A DNA stretch of 64,000 bases from Cognatundibacterium luofuense (GTDB taxonomy: Bacteria > Pseudomonadota > Gammaproteobacteria > Burkholderiales > Burkholderiaceae_D), in NCBI RefSeq assembly GCF_018139685.1, contig NZ_JAGSPN010000002.1:248001-312000 (forward strand), read 5' to 3'. A model generated the notes under the pieces. The model made no database searches. It was not told where the DNA came from and worked only from the letters and a program-made list of their open reading frames with translations. Shown here one piece after another: positions 17,309 through 27,653 of the stretch (positions are counted from its first letter, which is position 1; every line of letters starts with the position of its first letter). The position numbers and the translations under genes were made by a program.

Positions 17309-18979
17309 ATGACACAAAATCTTGTCGAACAGTTCGGCCCTCGCGATGCGATGGAATACGACGTCGTCATCGTAGGCGGAGGCCCTGCTGGCCTGTCTGC
17401 CGCGATTCGTTTAAAACAAATGGCAGCAGAGCAAGGTAAAGAAGTTTCTGTTTGTCTGCTGGAAAAAGGCGGTGAACTTGGCGCCCATATTCTGTCGGGC
17501 GCGGTGATGGATCCAAAAGCACTGACTGAACTGATTCCTGACTGGAAAGAACGTGGTGCTCCGCTGAATACAGAAGTCACGGAAGACCGCTTCCTGTTTC
17601 TATCCGAAACAAAAGCCTATAAAACACCAAACTGGTTATTACCGAAGTGCTTCCAGAATCATGGCAATTACGTCATCTCTCTGGCGAATGTCGTTCGCTG
17701 GCTGGGTCAACAGGCAGAAGCACTGGGTGTTGAAATTTTCCCGGGATTTACTGCTGCAGAAGTGTTGTACAACGATGATGGCTCAGTAAAAGGTGTCGCT
17801 ACCGGCAATATGGGTGTGACGCGCGAAGGTGAAGCTGGCCCGAACTTCCAACTCGGGATGGAACTGCACGCAAAATATACCTTGTTTGCTGAAGGCGCAC
17901 GCGGCCATCTCGGTAAACAACTGATGACCAAATTCGATCTGAACAAAGGTAAAGATCCGCAAACCTATGGCATCGGCATTAAAGAGTTATGGGAAATTGA
18001 TCCCGCCAAACATCAGCCTGGCCTCGTCATTCATACTGCCGGCTGGCCGCTGGATAACGATACCTACGGTGGTTCTTTCCTCTACCATCTGGAAAATAAT
18101 CAGGTAGCAGTTGGTTATGTGGTTGGTCTTGGCTACGAGAATCCTTACCTGTCACCTTATGAGGAATTCCAGCGTTACAAAACGCATCCGGAAATTCGTC
18201 AGTTCTTTGAAGGTGGCAAACGTATCTCTTATGGTGCACGTGCTATTGCAGCGGGTGGCTTGCAATCTCTGCCGAAACTCACATTCCCGGGTGGCGCATT
18301 GATTGGCTGTGATGCCGGCTTCCTGAATGCCAGCCGTATCAAAGGCAGTCATGCTGCAATCAAAAGCGGCATGATGGCAGCAGATGCTGTGTTCAACGCA
18401 CTGGGACAAGATCGGGCATACGACGAAGTGACCGATTACAGCAAAGCATTCGAAGCATCATGGTTGCATGAAGAGCTGCATGTTGCGCGTAACTTCAAGC
18501 CATCTATGAGCAAAGGTCTGGTAGTTGGTACCTTGCTGGTGGGCATTGATCAGGTTCTGTTTGGTGGTAAAGCACCGTGGACTTTCCGCCATTCGAAAGC
18601 AGATCATGAATATTTGCGTCCGGCATCTGACTTTGCGCCGATTCCGTATCCGAAACCAGATGGCAAACTGACATTTGACCGCCTGTCTTCCGTATTCATT
18701 TCGAATACCAATCATGAAGAAGACCAGCCTTTCCATCTGACGCTGCGTAATGCTGACGTACCGGTCAACGTTAACCTCGCTAAATTTGCTGGCCCGGAAA
18801 CACGCTATTGTCCGGCCGGGGTATACGAATTTACGAAAACAGATGATGGTCAGGACAAACTGCAGATCAACGCTCAAAACTGCGTGCACTGTAAGACCTG
18901 CGACATCAAAGATCCGACGCAAAATATCGTTTGGATCACACCGGAAGGCGGCGGCGGACCAAACTATCCGAATATGTAA
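17309..18979 (+). CDS. Electron transfer flavoprotein-ubiquinone oxidoreductase
   Basis: A membrane-associated FAD/4Fe-4S enzyme passing electrons from reduced ETF (from acyl-CoA and amino acid dehydrogenases) to the quinone pool. The 556 residues show the N-terminal FAD motif DVVIVGGGPAGLSAAIRL, the ubiquinone-binding region in the middle (YGIGIKELWEI, GGSFLYHLENN) and a C-terminal cluster domain with Cys in CPAGVYEF and CVHCKTCDIKDP. It ends PNM as in the family. Neighbouring scoAB, thioesterase and SDR genes fit fatty-acid oxidation. A shared terminator follows. Confidence 0.95.
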   Translation: MTQNLVEQFGPRDAMEYDVVIVGGGPAGLSAAIRLKQMAAEQGKEVSVCLLEKGGELGAHILSGAVMDPKALTELIPDWKERGAPLNTEVTEDRFLFLSETKAYKTPNWLLPKCFQNHGNYVISLANVVRWLGQQAEALGVEIFPGFTAAEVLYNDDGSVKGVATGNMGVTREGEAGPNFQLGMELHAKYTLFAEGARGHLGKQLMTKFDLNKGKDPQTYGIGIKELWEIDPAKHQPGLVIHTAGWPLDNDTYGGSFLYHLENNQVAVGYVVGLGYENPYLSPYEEFQRYKTHPEIRQFFEGGKRISYGARAIAAGGLQSLPKLTFPGGALIGCDAGFLNASRIKGSHAAIKSGMMAADAVFNALGQDRAYDEVTDYSKAFEASWLHEELHVARNFKPSMSKGLVVGTLLVGIDQVLFGGKAPWTFRHSKADHEYLRPASDFAPIPYPKPDGKLTFDRLSSVFISNTNHEEDQPFHLTLRNADVPVNVNLAKFAGPETRYCPAGVYEFTKTDDGQDKLQINAQNCVHCKTCDIKDPTQNIVWITPEGGGGPNYPNM

Positions 18980-18994
18980 GAATTAATAAAAAAT

Positions 18995-19023
18995 AAAAAA
19001 GCAGGCATTCAGCCTGCTTTTTT
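18995..19023. terminator. Bidirectional terminator between ETF-QO and Nudix genes
   Basis: A GCAGGC/GCCTGC stem with an ATTCA loop is flanked by A6 on the left and T6 on the right, between convergent genes. Confidence 0.85.
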
Positions 19024-19075
19024 ATTTTCGAAAAAATTTACGATCAACTCTTTAAACACTGAACTCGAAACCCAG

Positions 19076-19648
19076 TCAGGTCGACCACTCACCTCTCAGT
19101 ATTTTTTCCAGCCAGAAGATACCGATAATCGTTTTCACATCGGTAATCTTCCCCTCCCTGACCCACTGTGACAATTCATCCGGTGTCGCGTAGAAAGTTT
19201 CGAGAAATTCACCGTCATCCAGATGACGTTCGCCTTCAGTAATATCGCGCGCAAGGAAAATTTCAATACGTTCATTCGCGTAAGCAATCGCGTTATGAAT
19301 AGTAGTCAGATGCACCCAGTTCTGAGCGGCACAACCGGTTTCCTCTTCCAGTTCCCGCTTTGCACATGTCAGCAAGTCTTCGCCATACTCAAGCTTACCT
19401 GCAGGAAACTCAATGAATACACGGTCCAAGGGGTATCTGAACTGACGCTCCACCAACACACGACCATCATTCATTAAAGGAATGATGACGACAGCACCGG
19501 GATGTAATATGTATTCACGGGTTGTCTGTTTCCCATCCGGCAAAATGACTGTATCGCGCTTCACCTTGAGGAAATGTCCATCCAAAACCAGCGTACTGTC
19601 TTTGGTCAGCTCACGCAGATGCATATCTTCATTTTGATTCTGCTGCAT
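19076..19648 (-). CDS. Nudix hydrolase, ADP-ribose pyrophosphatase-like
   Basis: A 190-residue hydrolase of nucleoside diphosphate derivatives. The complete Nudix box (GKLEYGEDLLTCAKRELEEE, then TG) is at about residues 92-114, with metal-binding glutamates in REXXEE. The flanking sequence VIIPLMNDGRVLVERQFRYP is typical of the ADP-ribose/NudF-like branch. If ATG 19648 is used, it overlaps the end of the DUF2818 gene by 20 bases. An in-frame ATG at 19624 would avoid overlap. It is the last gene of the complex I transcript unit. Confidence 0.85.
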   Translation of the reverse strand: MQQNQNEDMHLRELTKDSTLVLDGHFLKVKRDTVILPDGKQTTREYILHPGAVVIIPLMNDGRVLVERQFRYPLDRVFIEFPAGKLEYGEDLLTCAKRELEEETGCAAQNWVHLTTIHNAIAYANERIEIFLARDITEGERHLDDGEFLETFYATPDELSQWVREGKITDVKTIIGIFWLEKILRGEWST

Positions 19649-19946
19649 GATGCCCCATCAGATATCGGTAAACAAAGCCCGGGAAAGCCAGCACCACAAA
19701 CAGGCAAAGCGTTACGACAAAAAATTGCCATTCCTGCGGAAAACGATTCCCTCTTGCGATCTCAAACTGCATTCCTGCAAACAACACAAACCCGTAAAAC
19801 AAAATCAGTTCAATCAAACGCAGCCAGAATGGTTTAAAAGAAAAACGCTGTATCGCGACAATCGCGAAACAGCGCTCACTGATAAAAGGCAGGTTAGCCA
19901 GTACTACTGCTAACCCACCAAGAATCCACACACTAATGCTATTCAA
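19629..19946 (-). CDS. DUF2818 membrane protein
   Basis: A 105-residue protein with three likely membrane helices (about 5-24, 42-62 and 74-95). It matches my memory of DUF2818, a short betaproteobacterial family found right after nuoN. It has no catalytic motif. Position in the operon suggests a role linked to complex I assembly or stability, but that is inference from location only. It starts 10 bases after nuoN and overlaps the Nudix gene. Confidence 0.75.
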   Translation of the reverse strand: MNSISVWILGGLAVVLANLPFISERCFAIVAIQRFSFKPFWLRLIELILFYGFVLFAGMQFEIARGNRFPQEWQFFVVTLCLFVVLAFPGFVYRYLMGHHAAESK

Positions 19947-19955
19947 AGATTAACC

Positions 19956-21431
19956 TCATGAAGCCAGTGTTTTGACAATCGCATTCAGACATACGTTCAT
20001 CAAGCCGCTAGGCAAAATACCCAAAACCAACACAGCCAGACCATTCAAACTCAGAACGATACGCATGTCTGCTGTTGTCTGAATTTCTGATGTGTCTACC
20101 GCTTCATCGAAATACATCACTTTCACTACGCGCAGGTAATAGAAAGTACCGATGAGAGAGAACAACACTGCAACGAGAGCCAGCCACAATTGACCTGTCG
20201 AAATGACCGCTTGCAATACCGATAATTTCGCATAGAAACCAACCATTGGTGGAATACCCGCCAGAGAGAACATCAGCAACAGCATGACGAATGCGAACCA
20301 AGGAGAACGTTTATTCAGACCTTTAAAGTCTTCCAGTGTATCTGCCTCAAATCCGGCGCGGGACAACAACATGATGACGCCGAAGGTACCTAACGTAGTC
20401 AGAACATAGGTAATGCTGTAAAACATCGACGCACTGTACGCGTCTGCAGCATTACCCGCGCTACCATTCGCAACACCCGACAGCAAGCCCAACAGCATGA
20501 AACCCATCTGCGAAATAGTTGAGTAAGCCAGCATACGCTTAATGTTCGTCTGGGCAATCGCCGTAATGTTACCGACGGCCATCGACAATACTGCCAGCAC
20601 GACCAGCATTTGTTGCCAGTCAACAGCTTGAGCAAACAGGCCTTCCACCAACAGACGGAAAGTGATCGCAAACGCTGCCAGCTTAGGTGCGCCACCCAGT
20701 AACAATGTTACCGCTGTCGGTGCTCCGTGATAAACGTCAGGAACCCACATGTGGAACGGAACTACGCCCAGTTTAAATGCCAGACCAGCTACCAGAAAAA
20801 CGATACCGAAAACCAGGATAGTTTTGTTTGCTGTTGCAGATGCAGATGCTTTCGCAACTTCAGTCAGATCGAGTGTGCCAGTTGCACCGTACAACATCGA
20901 AATACCGTACAGCATAAAACCAGAAGCCAGCGCGCCAAGGACAAAGTACTTCATCGATGCCTCGGTCGAAATCGTGTGATCACGACGCAAAGCTACCAAA
21001 GCATATAAAGCCAGTGACATCAATTCCAGACCAAGGTAAATGATCAGAAAATTATTACCTGAAATCATCACCATCTGGCCAAGCAGTGCGAACAGAGCCA
21101 GAACATAAAACTCGCCGCCCAAGCTACCATTTGACATTCCACGAGCGGTTGCATAAGTCCGGGAATAAATCAAAGTCATACCAACGGCCGCATAAGACGC
21201 GAGTTTCAGAACCATAGACAATGGATCAGAAACAAACATGTTGCTGCTGGTATATTCTGAGCCGCCACTATTTCCGGTCGACAAGGTCAGTGCAGCGGTA
21301 ACTCCCAGGGCAACCAGACTTAAGACATAAGTCAGATAACGCTTACTGTCTGATAAAAACATATCTGTCAGCAAGATGGCGCAGATTGCCACCAGCAGAA
21401 AGATTTCAGGATAAAGTGGAATGAAGTTCAT
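19956..21431 (-). CDS. nuoN: NADH-quinone oxidoreductase subunit N
   Basis: An antiporter-like, proton-pumping subunit of the complex I membrane arm. It has 491 residues and about 14 predicted helices, with the conserved helix [20 protein letters not shown] and [20 protein letters not shown] carrying key Lys/His residues of the channel. The ATG at 21431 ([13 protein letters not shown]) is preferred over a start 15 codons upstream that runs through the palindromic nuoM-nuoN spacer. It is the last nuo subunit in the operon. Confidence 0.97.
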   Translation of the reverse strand: MNFIPLYPEIFLLVAICAILLTDMFLSDSKRYLTYVLSLVALGVTAALTLSTGNSGGSEYTSSNMFVSDPLSMVLKLASYAAVGMTLIYSRTYATARGMSNGSLGGEFYVLALFALLGQMVMISGNNFLIIYLGLELMSLALYALVALRRDHTISTEASMKYFVLGALASGFMLYGISMLYGATGTLDLTEVAKASASATANKTILVFGIVFLVAGLAFKLGVVPFHMWVPDVYHGAPTAVTLLLGGAPKLAAFAITFRLLVEGLFAQAVDWQQMLVVLAVLSMAVGNITAIAQTNIKRMLAYSTISQMGFMLLGLLSGVANGSAGNAADAYSASMFYSITYVLTTLGTFGVIMLLSRAGFEADTLEDFKGLNKRSPWFAFVMLLLMFSLAGIPPMVGFYAKLSVLQAVISTGQLWLALVAVLFSLIGTFYYLRVVKVMYFDEAVDTSEIQTTADMRIVLSLNGLAVLVLGILPSGLMNVCLNAIVKTLAS

Positions 21432-21455
21432 TTTATTTTCTACTTGCTTAGATAT

Positions 21456-21477
21456 GTTGCCGGGCATGCCCGGCAAC
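21456..21477 (-). repeat. Perfect palindrome in the nuoM-nuoN spacer
   Basis: An uninterrupted 22-bp palindrome (arm GTTGCCGGGCA) lies between the nuoM stop and nuoN start. No T tract follows, so it is more likely an mRNA processing or stability hairpin than a terminator. Confidence 0.6.
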
Positions 21478-21497
21478 TATAGTAACCACGCCCTTAT

Positions 21498-22991
21498 TTA
21501 CGGCACCAGCTTTGATACCGCTACATGTTTCAGAAGATCGGTGACCGAAACTTGCATCGAATCGGTGAATACACCAGGGTACAAGCCCATCACCAACACG
21601 CAAATAGCCAGTGTGCCCAACATAAAGAATTCACGTCCGTTCAAATCAGTGAGTTCAGCAACATGCTTGTGCTTGATATTGCCAAAAATAACGCGTTTCA
21701 CCATCCATAACGAATATGCAGCACCGAAGATCAGCGCAGTTGCAGTCAGCAAGCCAATCCAGAAATTAAACTTCACTGCCCCCAGAATTACCATGAACTC
21801 GCCGACGAAACCTGAAGTAGCAGGTAATCCGCAGTTCGCCATGGAGAACAATACGAAAAACGCTGCAAAACGCGGCATGGTATTAACAACGCCACCGTAA
21901 TCGGCGATTTCACGGCTGTGTACTCGGTCATACAAAACGCCGATACACAAGAACATTGCACCCGAAACGAAGCCATGGGAGATCATCTGAACAATAGCGC
22001 CCTGCGCAGCCATATCATTGAACACGAAGAAACCCAAAGTCACAAAACCCATGTGAGCGATCGACGAATACGCGACCAGCTTCTTCATGTCTGCCTGAAC
22101 CAGTGCAACCAAACCAATATAAATCACCGCGATCAGCGACAAGGTAATAACAAATCCAGACAAATAGTGGCTTGCGTCCGGCGCAATCGGCATCGAGAAA
22201 CGCAGGAAACCATAAGCTCCAAGCTTCAACATGATTGCCGCCAGAACCACAGAACCACCGGTAGGTGCCTCAACGTGAGCATCCGGCAACCATGTATGGA
22301 CAGGCCACATAGGTACTTTGACTGCAAATGCCATAAAGAACGCAAAGAAAATCAGAATCTGCACGTCCATTGGCAATGGCAACTGATGCCAGACCTGGAT
22401 TTCAAACGAATGACCGGCTTTGATATACAAATAAATAATTGCAACAAGCGTCAGAAGTGAGCCGAGCAACGTGTAAAGAAAAAACTTAAACGCTGCATAC
22501 ACACGATTCGGACCACCCCAGACACCCACGATGATATACATCGGGATCAGGGTTGCTTCGAAGAAAATGTAAAACAGCATGCCGTCAGTTGCACTGAAGA
22601 CGCCAACCATCAGCCCTGACAAAATCAGGAATGCTCCCATGTACTGTGCGACCTGCTTTTCGATAACTTCCCACGCCGCAATCACCACGATAATCGTGAT
22701 AAATGCCGTCAATGGTACGAACCAAAGCGAGATCCCATCAATACCAAGCGCGTAAAAAACATTGAATTTTTCAATCCAGGTGTATTTTTCGACAAATTGC
22801 AAACCATGGGCAGCGTTGTCGAAATTTTTTATTAAAGGCAGCGTTACAAGAAAACTTGCCAATGCGCCGATTAAAGAAACTCCCCGCACCAAACCACGAT
22901 TAGAATCGCGGCCGAATGCAAGAATAAAGAAGCCGAATGCGATCGGGCACCAAATCGCCAGGCTGAGTAATGAAGAAGTAGACTGCATCAT
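21498..22991 (-). CDS. nuoM: NADH-quinone oxidoreductase subunit M
   Basis: A second antiporter-like proton-pumping subunit, 497 residues and about 14 helices. The channel Glu/Lys regions are visible in FFEATLIPMYIIVGVWGG and MKKLVAYSSIAHMGFVTLG, along with VPMWPVHTWLPDAHVEAPT. The start is ATG ATG. Either could be used, with a weak ribosome site. It lies between nuoL and nuoN as in other proteobacteria. Confidence 0.97.
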   Translation of the reverse strand: MMQSTSSLLSLAIWCPIAFGFFILAFGRDSNRGLVRGVSLIGALASFLVTLPLIKNFDNAAHGLQFVEKYTWIEKFNVFYALGIDGISLWFVPLTAFITIIVVIAAWEVIEKQVAQYMGAFLILSGLMVGVFSATDGMLFYIFFEATLIPMYIIVGVWGGPNRVYAAFKFFLYTLLGSLLTLVAIIYLYIKAGHSFEIQVWHQLPLPMDVQILIFFAFFMAFAVKVPMWPVHTWLPDAHVEAPTGGSVVLAAIMLKLGAYGFLRFSMPIAPDASHYLSGFVITLSLIAVIYIGLVALVQADMKKLVAYSSIAHMGFVTLGFFVFNDMAAQGAIVQMISHGFVSGAMFLCIGVLYDRVHSREIADYGGVVNTMPRFAAFFVLFSMANCGLPATSGFVGEFMVILGAVKFNFWIGLLTATALIFGAAYSLWMVKRVIFGNIKHKHVAELTDLNGREFFMLGTLAICVLVMGLYPGVFTDSMQVSVTDLLKHVAVSKLVP

Positions 22992-23016
22992 AGTTCTGAT
23001 TATTTAGCCAGGTGAA

Positions 23017-25059
23017 TTATTTGCCGAACGGTGTAGGCATAAAGTAAAACAGGAACAGAATTACGCCGAGAATCATGACAAATGCGTAGTGGTAGATATA
23101 ACCACTTTGGAAATGACGAACCAGCTTCGCGATCCAACCAACCAGTTTGGCACTTCCGTTTACAACCAAACCGTCGATGATTCGTTTGTCACCGATATTC
23201 CACAGACCATTACCGAGTACGCGAGCGCCACCGGCGAACACTACTTCGTTGAATTTGTCCATGTAATATTTATTATCAAGCAAAGTATAAATTGCAGAGG
23301 CGCGTTCTTTGATTCCAGCTGGGATCGATGGCTTCACCATGTAGAAGAAATATGACGTAGCAACACCAGCAAGAGCCAGCCAGAATGGCAATGTTGTCAG
23401 CGCATGAATCGCCATGCCAACCGCACCGTGGAACTCCTCGTGCAGCTCGTGCATCGCAGGATGAGTCTCTGAAACAAAGATAACGCCCTTGAAGAACTCG
23501 CCAAACAACATTGGCTCGATTGCGATAAAGCCAACTAAAACTGATGGAATCGCCAGCATTACAAGCGGGAACCAGACAACGAATGGCGACTCGTGAGGTT
23601 TTTGTCCAGGTGCCAGACCATGGTGATGGTCATCATGTGCATCGTGATCATCATGCCCATGATGGTCATGAGCTTTACCAAACCGTTCTTCTCCGTGGAA
23701 CACCAGGAAATACATACGGAAAGAATAGAACGCAGTAACAAAAACACCTGCTAACACAGCAAATTTAGCGAAACCTGCACCTGCGATATGAGTCGCGGCA
23801 ACAGCTTCGATAATGCTGTCTTTTGAGTAAAAACCTGAAAAGAATGGCGTACCAATCAGTGCAAGAGAACCGAGCAGAGAGGTTATCCAAGTGATCGGCA
23901 TGTACTTGCGCAAGCCACCCATGTTACGAATATCCTGGTCATGGTGCATACCGATGATCACAGAACCTGCGGCAAGGAATAACAGAGCTTTGAAAAATGC
24001 ATGAGTCATCAGATGGAAAACCGCTACAGAGTAGGCGGATGCACCTAACGCGACAGTCATGTAACCCAGCTGAGACAATGTCGAATACGCGACAACACGC
24101 TTAATATCGTTCTGGATAATTCCAAGAAAGCCCATGAACAACGCGGTAATCGAGCCTATAACGATGATAAATGACAAAGCAGTGTCAGACAGCTCAAACA
24201 ACGGTGACATGCGAGACACCATGAAAATACCGGCCGTTACCATTGTCGCAGCGTGAATCAGTGCGGAAATAGGTGTAGGGCCTTCCATGGAGTCAGGCAA
24301 CCAGACGTGCAGCGGGAATTGCGCAGACTTACCCATCGCGCCGATAAAAAGACAGATACAGGCAACAGTAATCAGCATCCAGTCTGTTCCGGGGAGCATC
24401 AGTTTAGCCAGCTCATCTTTTTTCGCAAAAACTTCCGCATAGTTCATGGAACCGGCATATGCCAACAGCAAGCCAATACCCAGAATGAAGCCAAAGTCAC
24501 CAACACGGTTGACTAAGAAAGCCTTCATGTTGGCGTACACGGCCGTGTCTTTGGTGTACCAAAAACCGATCAACAGGTACGAAACAAGGCCAACTGCCTC
24601 CCATCCGAAAAACAGCTGGAGGAAATTGTTGCTCATTACAAGCATCAGCATCGAAAATGTGAACAAGGAAATATACGAAAAGAAACGGTTGTAACCTTCG
24701 TCTTCTTCCATGTAACCGATCGTGTAGATGTGAACCATCAAAGACACAAAAGTCACAACACACATCATCATTGCGGTCAGATTATCGACGAGAAAACCTA
24801 CCTCAAGCTTCAGGCCAGCGACTGTCATCCATTCGTATACCGTCGCATTGTAAACAGCAGCACCATCAAGCAGTTGCTTGAAAGTCATTGCTGAAATAAT
24901 AAATGCGATCAGTACACCCAAAATTGTCGCTGAATGAGAAACCTTGCGGCCTACAACATTCCCGAAAAATTTGGTGCCTAATAAGCCCGCAATCGCCGAC
25001 CCAGCCAATGGCGCAAGTGGCACGGCTAAAAGTAGTTGTGGGTTAAGTTGCCCCGTCAT
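23017..25059 (-). CDS. nuoL: NADH-quinone oxidoreductase subunit L
   Basis: The distal antiporter-like subunit with the long lateral helix of the membrane arm. It has 680 residues and about 16 helices. Conserved elements include FFGWEAVGLVSYLLIGFWY and IKRVVAYSTLSQLGYMTVAL, then FPLHVWLPDSMEGPTPISAL. A histidine/aspartate-rich loop at about residues 460-480 (DHHGHDDHDAHDDHHHG) is inserted in a cytoplasmic or periplasmic connection. I recall similar loops in other betaproteobacterial NuoL. The start has AGGG 8 bases upstream. Confidence 0.97.
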   Translation of the reverse strand: MTGQLNPQLLLAVPLAPLAGSAIAGLLGTKFFGNVVGRKVSHSATILGVLIAFIISAMTFKQLLDGAAVYNATVYEWMTVAGLKLEVGFLVDNLTAMMMCVVTFVSLMVHIYTIGYMEEDEGYNRFFSYISLFTFSMLMLVMSNNFLQLFFGWEAVGLVSYLLIGFWYTKDTAVYANMKAFLVNRVGDFGFILGIGLLLAYAGSMNYAEVFAKKDELAKLMLPGTDWMLITVACICLFIGAMGKSAQFPLHVWLPDSMEGPTPISALIHAATMVTAGIFMVSRMSPLFELSDTALSFIIVIGSITALFMGFLGIIQNDIKRVVAYSTLSQLGYMTVALGASAYSVAVFHLMTHAFFKALLFLAAGSVIIGMHHDQDIRNMGGLRKYMPITWITSLLGSLALIGTPFFSGFYSKDSIIEAVAATHIAGAGFAKFAVLAGVFVTAFYSFRMYFLVFHGEERFGKAHDHHGHDDHDAHDDHHHGLAPGQKPHESPFVVWFPLVMLAIPSVLVGFIAIEPMLFGEFFKGVIFVSETHPAMHELHEEFHGAVGMAIHALTTLPFWLALAGVATSYFFYMVKPSIPAGIKERASAIYTLLDNKYYMDKFNEVVFAGGARVLGNGLWNIGDKRIIDGLVVNGSAKLVGWIAKLVRHFQSGYIYHYAFVMILGVILFLFYFMPTPFGK

Positions 25060-25104
25060 AATGACCCTTTTTGCTTAATACTTATTTTAAATCCGCAACA
25101 GTTC

Positions 25105-25131
25105 ATGCCAGCTTTAAATAAAAGCTGGCAT
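25105..25131 (-). promoter_or_regulatory. Intercistronic hairpin between nuoK and nuoL
   Basis: ATGCCAGCTTT (25105-25115) and AAAGCTGGCAT (25121-25131) form a perfect 11-bp stem with a 5-nt loop. No T tract follows on the minus strand, so a processing or stability role is more likely than termination. Confidence 0.6.
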
Positions 25132-25138
25132 ATTTCCA

Positions 25139-25447
25139 TTAACCTTTAAGAGCGTCCAGATCTTCGACGTTGATTGTGTCCAGATTACGGAACAAAACGA
25201 CAAGAATAGCAAGACCAATCGCAGATTCAGCAGCGGCGACTGTTAGAATAAAGAACACGAAAATCTGCCCTGCAGCATCCCCGAGATAATGGGAAAAAGC
25301 GATGAAGTTAATATTAACTGCCAACAACATCAGTTCGATCGCCATGAGTAAAACGATCACATTTTTGCGATTCAGAAAAATACCAACGATCGAGATCGCA
25401 AACAAAATCGCGCCAAGCACCAAATAATGCGTTAAACCCAAAGTCAT
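25139..25447 (-). CDS. nuoK: NADH-quinone oxidoreductase subunit K
   Basis: A 102-residue, three-helix membrane subunit (MrpC-like) near the quinone end of the proton path. It contains the conserved membrane glutamates in [20 protein letters not shown] and the helix [20 protein letters not shown]. The start lies 1 base after the nuoJ stop, with GGGGAATA as ribosome site inside the nuoJ end. Confidence 0.97.
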   Translation of the reverse strand: MTLGLTHYLVLGAILFAISIVGIFLNRKNVIVLLMAIELMLLAVNINFIAFSHYLGDAAGQIFVFFILTVAAAESAIGLAILVVLFRNLDTINVEDLDALKG

Positions 25448-25448
25448 C

Positions 25449-26072
25449 TTATTCCCCTTGATGCGCTGTTTGTCGCGCTTCGGTATCTGCCTTCATGCTG
25501 ATAATACGAACACGATCCGAACGTTTTACTTTCACAGCATCTGCAGGATCTACGAAACGAACATCTTTACGACGACGCAACGTCAACGCAACAGCAGCAA
25601 CAATCGCCAACAAGAGAATTGCAGCAGCAACTTCAAACGCGTAAGTATATTGAGTAAAAATTGCGTTGCCGAGGTACTTTGTATTTCCGATCTGATCAGC
25701 TGCAGCTGGGACATGGCTGTCAGGTCGTAAAAAACCTTTCCACAAGACCGCAGACATTTCAAGCACAACGACAACACCAACAAGCGCAGCAACCGGGAAG
25801 TGACTCCAGAAACCTGCTCGCAATTTATCAAGATTGATGTCAAGCATCATAACTACGAACAGGAACAGTACCATCACCGCACCAACGTAGACGAGTACCA
25901 AGACGATAGATAAGAATTCAGCCTTCAGCAACATCCAGATTCCGGCCGCATTAAAGAATGCAAGAACCAGAAACAATGCAGCGTGAACAGGGTTTTTCGT
26001 TGTGATTACCTGCAGTGATGCGAGCACCAAAACCGCAGAAAATACGTAGAACAAAATACTAGTAAATTCCAT
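25449..26072 (-). CDS. nuoJ: NADH-quinone oxidoreductase subunit J
   Basis: A membrane subunit with five predicted helices over 207 residues, including the pi-bulge helix region [20 protein letters not shown] that is linked to coupling. The C-terminal tail after about residue 170 is basic and polar. It sits between nuoI and nuoK with spacings of 14 and 1 bases. Confidence 0.96.
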   Translation of the reverse strand: MEFTSILFYVFSAVLVLASLQVITTKNPVHAALFLVLAFFNAAGIWMLLKAEFLSIVLVLVYVGAVMVLFLFVVMMLDINLDKLRAGFWSHFPVAALVGVVVVLEMSAVLWKGFLRPDSHVPAAADQIGNTKYLGNAIFTQYTYAFEVAAAILLLAIVAAVALTLRRRKDVRFVDPADAVKVKRSDRVRIISMKADTEARQTAHQGE

Positions 26073-26086
26073 AAATGCTCCGCACC

Positions 26087-26575
26087 TTATCTGTAAGCCG
26101 CATCCGCAGCTCGCGCCGCAGCAATCTGATTTTCATAGCGATCGCCCACTGCAAGCAGCATTTCTTTAGTGAAGTAAAGATCACCACGCTTTTCACCGTG
26201 ATACTCGAGGACGTGCGTTTCAACAATAGAGTCAACCGGACAGGATTCCTCGCAGAATCCGCAAAAAATACATTTAGTTAAATCAATGTCATAACGAGTT
26301 GTACGGCGACTTCCGTCGGCGCGCTGTTCGGATTCGATTGTAATCGCCATCGCAGGACAAACAGCTTCGCATAATTTACAAGCGATACAACGCTCTTCAC
26401 CATTCGGATATCGGCGCAAAGCATGCAAACCACGAAAACGCGGAGACTGAGGAGTTTTTTCTTCGGGAAACTCGACTGTGATCTTACGGGCAAACATATA
26501 GCGCCCGGTCAGTGCAAGCCCTTTAATTAACTCCCGCAGCATCAGGCTGCCAAAAAAATCTTTAATTGCTTCCAT
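26087..26575 (-). CDS. nuoI: NADH-quinone oxidoreductase subunit I
   Basis: The 162-residue ferredoxin-like subunit carrying clusters N6a and N6b in the connecting module. Both 4Fe-4S motifs are intact: [12 protein letters not shown] at about 60-71 and [12 protein letters not shown] at about 99-110. The amphipathic N-terminus associates with NuoH. Confidence 0.97.
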   Translation of the reverse strand: MEAIKDFFGSLMLRELIKGLALTGRYMFARKITVEFPEEKTPQSPRFRGLHALRRYPNGEERCIACKLCEAVCPAMAITIESEQRADGSRRTTRYDIDLTKCIFCGFCEESCPVDSIVETHVLEYHGEKRGDLYFTKEMLLAVGDRYENQIAAARAADAAYR

Positions 26576-26588
26576 TTTCAGCCTTTAA

Positions 26589-27653
26589 TTACTTCCAGAT
26601 ATTCCAGGATGTCTGCATCCAGGCAGCGACGATAACCAGATACACCAAAGTCAGCGGAATGAACACCTTCCAGCCAAGACGCATAATCTGATCGTAGCGA
26701 TAGCGAGGGAACGATGCACGTGCCCAGATAAACAGGGAGACCACGACAAACGTTTTCATACCAAGCCAAATCCAGCCCGGAACGAAACTCAGGAAAGCAA
26801 ACGGCGCGCTCCAGCCCCCCAGGAACATCAACGATGCGATTGCAGAAATCAGAATCATATTTGCGTATTCTGCGAGGAAGAACATCGCAAATGACATACC
26901 CGAATACTCAACCATATGACCAGCCACGATTTCGGACTCACCCTCAACCACGTCGAAAGGATGGCGATTTGTTTCAGCGATGCCGGAAATTACGTAGACA
27001 ACAAACATTGGCAACAAAGGCAACCAGTTCCAGGACAGGAAAGTAATTCCCATGTCAGCAAATCGGCCCTTCATCTGACCGTTTACGATGTCAGTCAGGT
27101 TAAGACTGCCGGAAACCATCAGTACGATCACCAATACGAAACCCATTGCGATTTCGTAAGAGACCATCTGTGCTGACGCACGCATAGCACCAAGGAACGC
27201 GTATTTCGAATTAGACGCCCAGCCGGCGATGATAATTCCGTACACCTCCATAGAGGTAATTGCCATCAACAGCAGTAAGCCCGCATTGACATTCGCAAGT
27301 ACGGTTTCAGGCCCGAAAGGAATAACAGACCACGCTGCCAATGCAGGCATGATTGTCATGATCGGTGCCAGAACAAACAAGACTTTGTTTGCCTTGGCTG
27401 GGATAACGATCTCTTTCAACAACAATTTCAGACCATCTGCAATCGGTTGCAGCAATCCGGCAGGGCCTACACGATTTGGGCCGAGACGAATATGCATCCA
27501 GCCGATCATTTTGCGCTCCCATAAAGTGAGGTATGCAACGCACCCCAACAGTGGCAAAACGATACAAACGATCTTCAGTAAATTCCAGACCAGCGGCCAC
27601 AACGCACCTAACTGCGCCTGCCCGACAGACTGGATAGTAGCCAACAAATCCAT
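26589..27653 (-). CDS. nuoH: NADH-quinone oxidoreductase subunit H
   Basis: The membrane subunit forming most of the quinone-binding chamber together with NuoB and NuoD. It has 354 residues and about eight helices. Conserved loops are [20 protein letters not shown] and the Glu-rich [20 protein letters not shown]. The ATG overlaps the nuoG stop (TAATG), implying coupled translation. Confidence 0.97.
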   Translation of the reverse strand: MDLLATIQSVGQAQLGALWPLVWNLLKIVCIVLPLLGCVAYLTLWERKMIGWMHIRLGPNRVGPAGLLQPIADGLKLLLKEIVIPAKANKVLFVLAPIMTIMPALAAWSVIPFGPETVLANVNAGLLLLMAITSMEVYGIIIAGWASNSKYAFLGAMRASAQMVSYEIAMGFVLVIVLMVSGSLNLTDIVNGQMKGRFADMGITFLSWNWLPLLPMFVVYVISGIAETNRHPFDVVEGESEIVAGHMVEYSGMSFAMFFLAEYANMILISAIASLMFLGGWSAPFAFLSFVPGWIWLGMKTFVVVSLFIWARASFPRYRYDQIMRLGWKVFIPLTLVYLVIVAAWMQTSWNIWK

